Below are positions 1 to 6,077 of a stretch of 11,644 bases of DNA, in pieces (position 1 is the first letter of the stretch; every line of letters starts with the position of its first letter). Origin of the DNA: Rothia gullae (GTDB lineage: Bacteria; Actinomycetota; Actinomycetes; Actinomycetales; Micrococcaceae); NCBI RefSeq assembly GCF_024294905.1, contig NZ_JANCOC010000015.1, forward strand, positions 7,618-19,261. Direction: 5' to 3'. The position numbers and the translations under genes were made by a program. The notes under the pieces are model-generated. The model did no database searches and had not been told where the DNA came from. It saw nothing but the letters and a program-made list of their open reading frames with translations.

Positions 1-167
1 AGAAGGAAGAATAGCGCAGGGGGGGGGGGTGGGCCCCCCCCACCGGCCGGGCCACCCCCCCCGGGGTGGCGCCCCCCCCCCCCGGGGGGGGGGGGGGCCC
101 CCCCGGGGGGGGGTGGGGCCCCCGTTGGGGGGCCCCCACCCCCCCGCCCTGCGCTATTCTTCCTTCT
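1..167. other. Low-complexity contig end with 21-bp fold-back
   Basis: Bases 22-146 are almost only runs of G and C. Bases 1-21 are the exact reverse complement of 147-167, with ends AGAAGGAAGAATAG and CTATTCTTCCTTCT. A perfect inverted repeat around homopolymer G/C at the very edge of the window looks like an assembly or read fold-back artefact, not biology. The proline/glycine-rich reading frame running through it (29-301) should not be taken as a gene. A genuine GC-rich hairpin cannot be excluded from sequence alone. Confidence 0.7.
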
Positions 168-266
168 ACCCCAACTACCCAATTCTGGCTGCAAGGGTCG
201 GGGAAATAGCACATCACCGGCTGAACCGCCGCACACAAAGCGTTTCAACGGCACAATCTAGGAGGC

Positions 267-298
267 GGCGCCTACAATGGTTGAACCATCGTGGCGCC
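267..298 (+). promoter_or_regulatory. Hairpin in the purine permease leader
   Basis: GGCGCC at 267-272 pairs with GGCGCC at 293-298, and ATGGTT (277-282) pairs with AACCAT (284-289) around a single base. AC/GT pairs lie between them, with one bulge and one mismatch. No T-run follows, so it is not a clear intrinsic terminator. It could be a regulator binding site, an attenuator element, or the end of an upstream unit cut off by the window. It does not match a purine riboswitch consensus that I recognise. Confidence 0.5.
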
Positions 299-307
299 TA
301 ACCCGGG

Positions 308-347
308 ATTTACCCGCGAGCCTAGCCCGTGAAATTTACCCGCGAGC
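308..347 (+). repeat. Two perfect 14-bp direct repeats
   Basis: ATTTACCCGCGAGC occurs at 308-321 and again at 334-347, 26 bp apart start to start. Each copy has CCCG a few bases upstream. The pair lies 60-100 bp upstream of the permease start, in the position expected for a tandem operator or a structured leader. The regulator is unknown. Confidence 0.55.
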
Positions 348-406
348 TTCACCCTCGAAACCGGCGACGCAACAGTACACACCGAACAACATCAACGGAT
401 CCTCAC

Positions 407-1855
407 ATGTCTGAACCTCAGAAGGCGGCAACGCCCACCAGCGCGCTCGACCGCTACTTCAAGATTTCCGAACGCGGCTCCTCCATCGCCGCAGAATTCC
501 GCGGCGGCCTCGCCGCATTCTTCGCCATGAGCTACATCGTGGTGCTGAACCCCCTCATCATCGGTACCGGTGCTGACGCATCCGAACGCTCCCTCGGTAT
601 CGCCCCCGTCGCGGCTGTGACCGCGCTGGTTGCCGGCGTGATGACCATCCTCATGGGTGTTATCGCCAAGCAACCCTTCGCCATGGCGGCTGGCCTGGGC
701 GTGAACGCGCTGCTCGCCTCCACCATTGCCACCACCCCGAACCTGACCTGGGCAGACATCATGGGCCTGGTCGTTCTTGCCGGTCTGATCATGACCGTTC
801 TGGTGCTCACCGGCTTCCGTACCGCGGTGTTTGAGGCGGTCCCCGAGTCGCTCAAGACCGCAATTGTGGTCGGTATCGGCTTCTTCATTTCCTTTATCGG
901 TCTGGTCGACTCCGGCATGATCCGCCGCATGCCTGACGCAGCTGGCACCACCGTTCCGGTGAGCCTCGGCGCGGGCGGTCACCTGCTCGGCTGGCCCACC
1001 CTCGTCTTCCTCTTCGGCCTGTTCCTCACTATCGCCTTGTTCATCCGTAACGTGAAGGGTGCGATTCTGTGGGGCGTGCTCGCCTCCACCGCACTGTCCC
1101 TGATTCTGGAGGCGGCTGTCCCCTCCGGTTCCGTGAAAGATGCGGCGACCGGCTGGTCCCTGAACGTGCCTTCCCTGGCGGACATGAAGTTCACCACCCC
1201 GAACTTCTCCCTCATCGGTTCTGCTGACCTGTTCGGCGCATTCACCCACATCGGTCCGCTGGCTGCTTCGTTGCTGGTGTTCACTATTCTGCTGTCTGTG
1301 TTCTTCGACGCGATGGGCGTTTCCGTGGGCCTTGCCGCCGAGGCTGGCACCATGAAGGACGGCAAGGTTGAGGACATCGATAAGGTCCTGCTCGTGGACG
1401 CTTTCGGTTCCGTTATCGGTGGTGGCGCGTCCGGTTCGGCGAACCAGATTTTCGTGGAGTCCGCTACCGGTATTGGTGCGGGTGCACGCACCGGTTTCGC
1501 GAACATTGTGACCGGTGTGCTGTTCCTGCTGGCGATTTTCATTTCGCCGTTGGTCACCATCGTTCCTTTCGAGGCGGTTGCTCCGGCGCTGGTCGTGGTC
1601 GGCTTCCTGATGATCCGCCAGGCGGTGAATATTGACTGGACTGACTGGGGTCTGGGTATTCCGGCGTTCTTGACCATTATTTTCATGCCGCTGTCGTACT
1701 CGATTGCGAACGGTATTGGTGCCGGCTTCGTGGCGTACACTTTCATTCGCCTGGTGCAGGGCCGCGGTAAGGACGTGCACTGGCTGATGTACCTGGTCTC
1801 TGCGGTGTTCGTGATTTACTTCGGTATGGGCATCATTAACGGCTGGACTAGCTAA
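407..1855 (+). CDS. NCS2-family (AzgA-type) purine permease
   Basis: Membrane transporter that probably imports hypoxanthine, guanine or adenine by proton symport. The 482-residue product fits the AzgA/PurP/PbuG branch of the nucleobase-cation symporter-2 family. It is hydrophobic throughout, with a dozen or more likely helices. The N-terminal block around RGGLAAFFAMSYIVVLNP is typical of the branch. A family segment FFDAMGV lies at about residues 299-305, and the conserved VESATGIGAGARTGF lies at about 350-364. I chose ATG 407 because homology begins there; an in-frame GTG at 329 would add 26 charged, low-complexity residues that run through the direct repeats. The ribosome binding site is weak (GGAT at 398-401). 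The gene stands alone, with a leader hairpin and direct repeats upstream and a long hairpin after the stop. The exact purine cannot be told from sequence. Confidence 0.92.
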   Translation: MSEPQKAATPTSALDRYFKISERGSSIAAEFRGGLAAFFAMSYIVVLNPLIIGTGADASERSLGIAPVAAVTALVAGVMTILMGVIAKQPFAMAAGLGVNALLASTIATTPNLTWADIMGLVVLAGLIMTVLVLTGFRTAVFEAVPESLKTAIVVGIGFFISFIGLVDSGMIRRMPDAAGTTVPVSLGAGGHLLGWPTLVFLFGLFLTIALFIRNVKGAILWGVLASTALSLILEAAVPSGSVKDAATGWSLNVPSLADMKFTTPNFSLIGSADLFGAFTHIGPLAASLLVFTILLSVFFDAMGVSVGLAAEAGTMKDGKVEDIDKVLLVDAFGSVIGGGASGSANQIFVESATGIGAGARTGFANIVTGVLFLLAIFISPLVTIVPFEAVAPALVVVGFLMIRQAVNIDWTDWGLGIPAFLTIIFMPLSYSIANGIGAGFVAYTFIRLVQGRGKDVHWLMYLVSAVFVIYFGMGIINGWTS

Positions 1856-1879
1856 GTCCGACAGTCTACATATTTGCTG

Positions 1880-1940
1880 AAGGCAGGTTCCTGATGCGGC
1901 TGAGAATGTAAGTTTTCAAGCTGCCGAAGGGCCTGCCTTT
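1880..1940 (+). terminator. Long imperfect hairpin after the permease
   Basis: AAGGCAGG at 1880-1887 pairs with CCTGCCTT at 1932-1939. Inside it, GCGGCT pairs with AGCTGC (one G-U) and GAGAA pairs with TTTTC around a six-base loop. The structure ends in TTT. It lies 25 bp past the stop codon and most likely terminates the permease transcript. The poor T-tract makes intrinsic termination uncertain. Confidence 0.5.
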
Positions 1941-1995
1941 GACGTATCTGGTTCGCTCTTACATGTTCCTTATCGCTCCCAGGTGCGAGAAAATC

Positions 1996-2033
1996 ATGGC
2001 AGAATCATTCCGTTTTCGGTATGATTCTGCCAT
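1996..2033 (+). promoter_or_regulatory. 38-bp palindrome, copy 1: probable operator/promoter of the cassette
   Basis: ATGGCAGAATCAT (1996-2008) is the exact reverse complement of ATGATTCTGCCAT (2021-2033). An inner CCG/CGG pair flanks a TTTT loop, with one T-T mismatch. The right arm contains TATGAT (2020-2025), a good -10 hexamer, six bases before the ATG at 2032, so transcription could begin at or near the start codon (leaderless mRNA, common in Actinobacteria). No good -35 is visible at the matching distance. An alternative upstream promoter is TTGACG (1939-1944) with a poor -10 near 1962. A dyad over the promoter suits autorepression by the helix-turn-helix protein encoded next, which is inference. 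Confidence 0.6.
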
Positions 2034-2679
2034 GATGTCCGTTCAAGAGTATGCTCAAGAAGCTAAGGTTTCACAGCGAAGCGTGCGCGCCCGCTTAGAA
2101 CGTGGAATGCTCCAAGGTCGTAAATTGGGAAGCCGCTGGGTTGTCGACGCTCTTCCCGCTGCGCACCGCAGCAATGCTGGCCGTCCTATTTCCTTTGAAG
2201 CATTCAACGCTTTGGCGCGTTACTGCGATGGTCAGTCATCTGTTCTATCTGCTGAGGAACGCCGCAGGGCAAAAGAACGCGCCTCAGCAATTCAGGTACA
2301 AGGACCTGCGTCTGTTGAGCGATACCGAGCCCGCCGCGGTCTGAAAGTGCATCATCTGCAGGCTCCTCCCGCTGAAATTCCTGCAATTTTGGAAGACCCT
2401 GCATTGTCGCTTACCGGCATTAGTAGCGATATTTCTCAGGTGTACGGCTCAATGGTTGATGCATATGTTTCAAGCCAGGATTTAGAGAACATCATTTTTC
2501 TGTACAACCTGCTTCCGGCGTCTGTAGATTCAGCGAACATTATCTTGCGTGAATGCGATGAGCCACCCCATATTCTGCCCTTGCATGTGGCGGTAGATCT
2601 TCTAGATTTGGGGGATCCGCGAAGCTCCGCTGAGGCAGAGCGCATTCTTCAAGATTCTGTTTTCAAGAAAGCGTCTTAG
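2032..2679 (+). CDS. Helix-turn-helix protein, probable antitoxin of a nucleotidyltransferase pair
   Basis: 215-residue protein. Residues 4-38 form a MerR/excisionase-like helix-turn-helix: an EYAQEAKVSQRSVRARLERG core, then a GRKLGSRWVVD hairpin-like tail. The rest is a mostly helical domain that I do not recognise, starting with a charged stretch (about 64-95). Two nucleotides separate its stop from the ATG of the nucleotidyltransferase, so the two are surely co-transcribed and probably translationally coupled. By analogy with AbiEi/AbiEii and MenA/MenT pairs it should bind its own promoter and counteract the partner. I placed the start at ATG 2032 (or 2035) because the DNA-binding fold begins there and a -10 lies just upstream. 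ATG 1996, preceded by AGGTG at 1983-1987, is an alternative that would translate the whole palindrome. Base composition is more AT-rich than the neighbours. Confidence 0.7.
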   Translation: MMSVQEYAQEAKVSQRSVRARLERGMLQGRKLGSRWVVDALPAAHRSNAGRPISFEAFNALARYCDGQSSVLSAEERRRAKERASAIQVQGPASVERYRARRGLKVHHLQAPPAEIPAILEDPALSLTGISSDISQVYGSMVDAYVSSQDLENIIFLYNLLPASVDSANIILRECDEPPHILPLHVAVDLLDLGDPRSSAEAERILQDSVFKKAS

Positions 2680-2681
2680 TC

Positions 2682-3431
2682 ATGACCGCATCCCCTATTT
2701 TGATTCCTGCTATTGGGGCAGAGCGTGCCTCTTGGCTTGGTCTGGCTGATATCTCAGAGATTATGCCGCAAGGATGGTCCCTGGCAGGCGGAAGCATGAT
2801 GCGTCTGTTGGCTGCAGAGCGAAGCTACGCGGGTTCTCGATCCACTCACGATATCGACGTTATTCTTGATATCCGCGCATCACGAGCGTATGTTCGTCAG
2901 TTCCATGAGGCTCTTAGCAATGCCGGATTTTCAATTGCAGGGTTCAACGCATCAGGCCAAAATCACCGGTGGGTTCGCGGCGAAGCCCAGATAGATATCC
3001 TCATCCCTTCGGGACAGTCGGAGTCCGCTCGCACCTATGAGTATCCAGGGTTTGGTCGCCTGCTCGAGACTCGTGGTGCCCAGTTTGGACTTGAGCGTAC
3101 CCGTAAAGCATCTGTACTCTGCGCCGATCGCCAGTTTACAGTCAATGTCCCTGATGGTTTGGGGGCTCTTTATGAGAAGGTATCAGCTCTGCTCAACAAT
3201 GGAGATTCCGATAAAAGTCGGCATTTCCGAGACATTATTCTTTTATCTTCAGTTCTTAATTCTCAAGAGCGTCGAGATATCCCGATGCTTTCTGGAAAAC
3301 AGATATATCGCCTTCATGACGGTATTTCGAGGTCGCTCCAGGAATACACCGGCATTATTTCTGACCGCGAGCTGGAGGTAACCTCTCGTTTAGAGAACTA
3401 TCTTGAAAATCTTCTAAAAGACAGAAGCTAA
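2682..3431 (+). CDS. AbiEii/MenT-like nucleotidyltransferase, probable toxin
   Basis: 249-residue protein with the signature of the DNA polymerase beta-type nucleotidyltransferase fold. GGS at residues 36-38 is followed by DID, with the metal-binding pair D57 and D59, and a third acidic residue D105 lies in QIDILIP. A later helix pair, EKVSALL (K166) and RHFRDIILL (R183, D184), matches the K...RD pattern seen in AbiEii-type toxins. Members of this superfamily modify tRNA or other targets by adding nucleotides and block growth or phage infection; the target here is unknown. The gene follows the helix-turn-helix gene by two bases. Low-GC codon use (ATT, CTT, TCT, TTT) contrasts with the surrounding genes and suggests horizontal acquisition. 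All key acidic residues are present, so the enzyme looks intact. A chromosomal nucleotidyltransferase with a non-toxin role is a weaker alternative. Confidence 0.75.
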   Translation: MTASPILIPAIGAERASWLGLADISEIMPQGWSLAGGSMMRLLAAERSYAGSRSTHDIDVILDIRASRAYVRQFHEALSNAGFSIAGFNASGQNHRWVRGEAQIDILIPSGQSESARTYEYPGFGRLLETRGAQFGLERTRKASVLCADRQFTVNVPDGLGALYEKVSALLNNGDSDKSRHFRDIILLSSVLNSQERRDIPMLSGKQIYRLHDGISRSLQEYTGIISDRELEVTSRLENYLENLLKDRS

Positions 3432-3443
3432 CTAAAACAAAGA

Positions 3444-3489
3444 ATGGCAGAATTGTTCCGTTTTCGGAATGATTCTGCCATTTCTTCTA
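3444..3489. terminator. 38-bp palindrome, copy 2: bidirectional terminator
   Basis: Positions 3444-3481 repeat the palindrome at 1996-2033 with three substitutions. As RNA it forms a continuous 17-bp stem (two G-U pairs) closed by TTTT. T-rich stretches follow on both strands: TTTCTTCT on the plus strand, and TTCTTTGTTTT on the minus strand. It lies between the convergent nucleotidyltransferase and YchJ-like genes, 12 bp after one stop codon and about 50 bp after the other. It probably ends both transcripts. Confidence 0.7.
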
Positions 3490-3533
3490 TGTCCACACTC
3501 TGCACGTACGCGAGGCAGGGAAAGTTACGAGAT

Positions 3534-3977
3534 TTAGCGAACGTCACCATCCACATAGAACCAGGCGCCGCCCACCTTCTCAAAGCGCGACAGCTCATGC
3601 ATGCTGCCTTTCACCCGCTCCTCCGCAGGAACACCCGGCACCGAACGGTAATACGCAACGAACTCCACCGTACCGGACGCATCAAACGGGCCACCCGAAG
3701 CACCCAGAATATCCAGGCGATACCAGCGGATATCATCCTCCAACTCCAAGGCGGCCGGGCGAGTACTCGGATGCCAGCTCGCCAGCAGATACGCCGCATC
3801 CCCTGCCGCAAACGCGGTAAAACGCGAGCGCATCAGCTGCTCCGGCGCGGGAGCAGTCAACGTGCCGGAGGCGGCAAACTCGCCCAGGAACCTGCCGCAG
3901 CAGGCGCCGTACACCTCGCCGCTCGAGCAGGGGCAGCGGTCATCATGGTTAAGTTCAACCTGGTTCAGTTCAGTCAT
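3534..3977 (-). CDS. YchJ/UPF0225-family SEC-C motif protein
   Basis: 147-residue cytoplasmic protein, close to the usual length of the family (E. coli YchJ is about 150). The N-terminus carries a SEC-C zinc-binding motif: C15 and C17 in CPCSSG, then C26 and C27 in ACCG. The YchJ middle domain (NTF2-like fold) follows, with MRSRFTAF at 49-56 and a WHPSTRP segment. Its cellular role is not established; SEC-C motifs occur in SecA and in proteins linked to nucleic acid or protein quality control. The gene is monocistronic, convergent with the toxin-like gene and downstream of the monooxygenase on the same strand. Start ATG at 3977 is supported by a -10-like TATACT seven bases before it and no Shine-Dalgarno, suggesting a leaderless message. 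Confidence 0.88.
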   Translation of the reverse strand: MTELNQVELNHDDRCPCSSGEVYGACCGRFLGEFAASGTLTAPAPEQLMRSRFTAFAAGDAAYLLASWHPSTRPAALELEDDIRWYRLDILGASGGPFDASGTVEFVAYYRSVPGVPAEERVKGSMHELSRFEKVGGAWFYVDGDVR

Positions 3978-3984
3978 GCCACCC

Positions 3985-4008
3985 AGTATAAAGAATGCGC
4001 TATGTCAA
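3985..4008 (-). promoter_or_regulatory. Probable leaderless promoter of the YchJ-like gene
   Basis: On the minus strand, TTGACA (4003-4008) is followed by TATACT (3985-3990), which lies seven bases before the ATG. Both hexamers are near-consensus. The spacer is only 12 bp, well short of the usual 17, so the TTGACA may be coincidental while the -10 is real. Confidence 0.45.
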
Positions 4009-4042
4009 GAAAGTGTCGCATCGAGAAAGCACAGCGCAAAGA

Positions 4043-4095
4043 AACGCCCGCGCTGCCGGGGAAACAAATCCTCCAGCAGAACGGGCGTTCTTGTT
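4043..4095. terminator. Terminator-like hairpin after the monooxygenase gene
   Basis: AACGCCCG at 4043-4050 pairs with CGGGCGTT at 4082-4089, with about 31 bases between them. On the minus strand the stem is followed by TCTTTG. It lies about 57 bp beyond the monooxygenase stop and upstream of the YchJ-like promoter. The large loop makes it weaker than a classic intrinsic terminator. Confidence 0.45.
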
Positions 4096-4146
4096 TTCAA
4101 TCGTTAAGTTTGAGCGAACCTACACGGTACGCTTCAGCGGCAACGC

Positions 4147-5574
4147 TTATTCAGCGATCGCGCGAGCCGGGGTGTCAGCAGCCGAAGGCTTACCCACGTA
4201 TGCGCCGCGGTACTTAGCAGCCGGGTGGCTGTCAGCAACCTTGGTGTGACCCTTACCGAAGATGTTCTCACGCAGGGTGTTGCCCTCGTACTCGGTGCGG
4301 TAGCGGCCGCGCTTCTGCAGCTCGGGAACAACGTACTCGATGAAGTCCTCGAACGAACCCGGGGAGACGTGGTAAGCCAGGTTGATGCCGTCCAGGCCGC
4401 CCTCGTCGATCCAGCGCTCCAGCTCGTCAGCAACCTGAACCGGGTCACCAACAATGACATCGCCCATGCCGCCGAGGGTGGTGTGCTCAGCGATGGCCTT
4501 GCGGGTCCACTTCTTGTCCTTCGCCTGCAGAGTGAAGGGGGTCAGGAAGGACTGAATCGACTCGGTCTGCACGTAGTTCAGGACCTCGTCCTCGTCGAAC
4601 TGGGACAGGTCAACACCGGACCAGCCGCCGATGATAGCCTGTGCAGAGTCGAGGTTGATGTACTTCTTGTACTCCTCGTACTTTGCCTTTGCCTTCTCTT
4701 CGGTCTCATCCACAATGACGGAGAGCATTGCGAGGATCTTGACGTCGTCGCGGCTACGGCCCTGCTCCTCGGCAGCGGCACGAATACGGTCGGTCACAAC
4801 GCGAGTCAGGTCGGGGCGCAGGGCGCTGATGAACACAGCCTCAGCGTGCTTGCCGGAGAACTGCTGGCCACGGCTGGATGCGCCAGCCTGGAAGATCACG
4901 GGGGTGCGCTGCGGGCTCGGCTCAGTCAGGGAGATGCCGGGCACGGAGAAGTACTTGCCCTTGTGGCCAATCGGGTGGACCTTGGAGGGGTCAGCGTAGA
5001 TGCCGCGCTCGCGGTCCTTGATGACTGCGCCGTCTTCCCAGGAGCCTTCCCACAGCTTGTAGCAGACGTCCAGGAACTCGTCAGCGATTTCATAACGCTC
5101 GTCGTGCGGGATCTGGGTGGGCAGACCCTGGTTCTCAGCAGCCGAAGGCAGGTAAGAAGTCACCACGTTGAAGCCGACGCGGCCCTCAGTGAGGTGGTCG
5201 AGGGAGGCGTAGCGGCGAGCCAGGGTGTAGGGCTGCTCGAAAGTAGCGGCAGCAGTCACACCGAAGCCGAGATGCTCGGTCACTGCAGCCATTGCAGAAA
5301 TCTGGGTTGCGGGGTCATTCACGGGAACCTGAGCGGCACCCTCAATGGCGGGAGCGGCAGAGTTCTTGTACACGTCGTAGATGCCAACAACGTCAGCGAT
5401 GAACACGGCGTCAAACAGGCCGCGTTCAAGGGTCTTAGCCAGGTCAGTCCAGTACTTGATGGTGTTGTACTCGGTTGCGCGGGAGCGCGGGTGACGCCAG
5501 AGGTCGAAGCTCTGGTGACCAATGCAGGTCATTTCGAATGCGTTAACTACGATGCGCTTCTTCTGCTCAGCCAT
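4147..5574 (-). CDS. FMN-dependent monooxygenase, NtaA/SnaA/DszA family
   Basis: 475-residue luciferase-like flavin monooxygenase of the two-component type, which uses FMNH2 supplied by a separate reductase to attack C-S or C-N bonds. Family blocks are clear: FNVVTS (135-140), HDERYEIADEFLDVCYKLWEGSW (from 157; 20 of these residues are near-universal), a QAGASSRGQQF block, and a C-terminal VPELQKRGRYRTEYEGNTLR. Length is slightly above typical (about 450). Start ATG 5574 has AAGGA seven bases upstream; an upstream in-frame start at 5625 has no support. A SAM-IV riboswitch precedes it and a sulfonate-type transporter is divergent, so the substrate is probably an organosulfur compound such as a sulfone, sulfonate or sulfide (inference). 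No flavin reductase gene is in the window, so reduced FMN must come from elsewhere. An aminopolycarboxylate substrate, as for NtaA, is less likely given this context. Confidence 0.9.
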   Translation of the reverse strand: MAEQKKRIVVNAFEMTCIGHQSFDLWRHPRSRATEYNTIKYWTDLAKTLERGLFDAVFIADVVGIYDVYKNSAAPAIEGAAQVPVNDPATQISAMAAVTEHLGFGVTAAATFEQPYTLARRYASLDHLTEGRVGFNVVTSYLPSAAENQGLPTQIPHDERYEIADEFLDVCYKLWEGSWEDGAVIKDRERGIYADPSKVHPIGHKGKYFSVPGISLTEPSPQRTPVIFQAGASSRGQQFSGKHAEAVFISALRPDLTRVVTDRIRAAAEEQGRSRDDVKILAMLSVIVDETEEKAKAKYEEYKKYINLDSAQAIIGGWSGVDLSQFDEDEVLNYVQTESIQSFLTPFTLQAKDKKWTRKAIAEHTTLGGMGDVIVGDPVQVADELERWIDEGGLDGINLAYHVSPGSFEDFIEYVVPELQKRGRYRTEYEGNTLRENIFGKGHTKVADSHPAAKYRGAYVGKPSAADTPARAIAE

Positions 5575-5719
5575 CGATTTTCCTTTCGCGAATGATCGGG
5601 GGACGATCGGGTTAGGGCCCTGCACCCCGCGCGCCGCCTCCTTCTTGCCTTCTGCGTTCGGTGGTGGCCTTCGTGCAGGTGGCGCGTTCGCGCCGTACTT
5701 GCCTCGTAACGTTGAGGCC

Positions 5720-5799
5720 AGATCATCATCTGGGGCACCCCGCTACGGGAGAGGGTTGCCGCCCAGCTAGCCAGAGCTTAGCGCCGGGACTCATAATCT
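5720..5799 (-). ncRNA. SAM-IV riboswitch upstream of the monooxygenase
   Basis: Minus-strand leader with the hallmarks of SAM-IV: a CGCTAAGC segment, GGCGGCAACCCTC (GGCAACCCTC at 5751-5760), then GGGGTGCCCCA (5731-5741) and GATGATGA. P1 can be drawn as AGATTA (5794-5799) with TGATCT (5720-5725), including one G-U pair. The class is known almost only from Actinobacteria and controls sulfur or methionine genes. About 145 nt separate it from the start codon. That stretch holds small hairpins (5701-5718, 5681-5694) but no T-tract, so the off mechanism is not obvious. High SAM should lower expression. Confidence 0.85.
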
Positions 5800-5808
5800 C
5801 GTGGTTTG

Positions 5809-5838
5809 AGTGTACGGGGCGCGCGGGAAGGAGGTCAC
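5809..5838 (-). promoter_or_regulatory. Candidate promoter for the SAM-IV/monooxygenase unit
   Basis: On the minus strand GTGACC (5833-5838) and TACACT (5809-5814) are separated by 18 bp and lie just before the riboswitch P1, which is a sensible place for the start site (about 5801). Matches are partial (4/6 each). The -35 overlaps the GTCAC inverted repeat. Confidence 0.4.
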
Positions 5839-5902
5839 GTTTGTGACGAAAAAATCTTTTTGTGACGTAGAATCGAAATATTTCGTGATAAATGCGAAAT
5901 AT
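5834..5902. repeat. Cluster of short repeats between divergent units, candidate operators
   Basis: GTCAC-GTTT-GTGAC forms a small dyad (5834-5847). TTTGTGACG occurs twice (5840-5848 and 5859-5867). The 12-bp perfect palindrome CGAAATATTTCG (5874-5885) is followed by a second CGAAATAT at 5895-5902, 21 bp (two helical turns) downstream. The AT-rich cluster lies between the divergent riboswitch leaders, where a sulfur-metabolism repressor or activator could bind. The regulator is unknown. Confidence 0.4.
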
Positions 5903-5974
5903 ACGGTCATAGAAATTCATACGCCGCCTCAAGTTTGGGAGATGCGTAACGTGCCTTCTAGGGTGAGAGAAGCA

Positions 5975-6073
5975 AACCATCCAGAGCGACTGAGAGACCT
6001 GGCTCCACGACGTCGCAGCAACCGATTGCGGAATCCCCCTAACCGCCGGTGCTAACGCCAGGACCGATGGAAG
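5975..6073 (+). ncRNA. SAM-I (S-box) riboswitch upstream of ssuB
   Basis: Classic S-box order. The 5' strand of P1 is CCATC (5977-5981). It is followed by CAGAGCGACTGAGAGACCTG, P2 pairing GCGAC with GTCGC, GCAACC, a compact P3 (GCGG/CCGC), GGTGCTAACGCCAG, and the 3' strand of P1, GATGG (6066-6070). The last bases overlap the Shine-Dalgarno GGAAG (6069-6073), four bases before the ATG at 6078. SAM binding stabilises P1 and would hide the ribosome binding site: a translational off switch with no terminator needed. Confidence 0.9.
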
Positions 6074-6077
6074 TGAC

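Noticed and set aside
29..301. Open frame rich in Pro, Gly and Arg at the left end
   Set aside because: It is a translation of G/C homopolymer runs and the fold-back repeat, with no family resemblance and no ribosome binding site.
392..1780. Long open frame antisense to the purine permease
   Set aside because: Compositional shadow of a high-GC gene: low-complexity, rich in His/Gln/Arg/Gly, no domain. The sense frame is a clear transporter.
1996..3481. Insertion sequence with terminal inverted repeats
   Set aside because: No transposase or target-site duplication is visible. Each flanking element is itself a self-contained palindrome rather than one arm of a terminal inverted repeat.
3444..4217. 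Plus-strand frame beginning in palindrome copy 2 (MAELFRFRNDSA...)
   Set aside because: Its first residues resemble those encoded by palindrome copy 1 only because the palindrome is repeated. The rest is the antisense of the YchJ-like gene and is basic, low-complexity sequence.
4225..5595. Long plus-strand frame over the monooxygenase
   Set aside because: Shadow of the minus-strand gene. Leu/Val/Gly-rich, no motifs, and it overlaps a well-conserved protein entirely.
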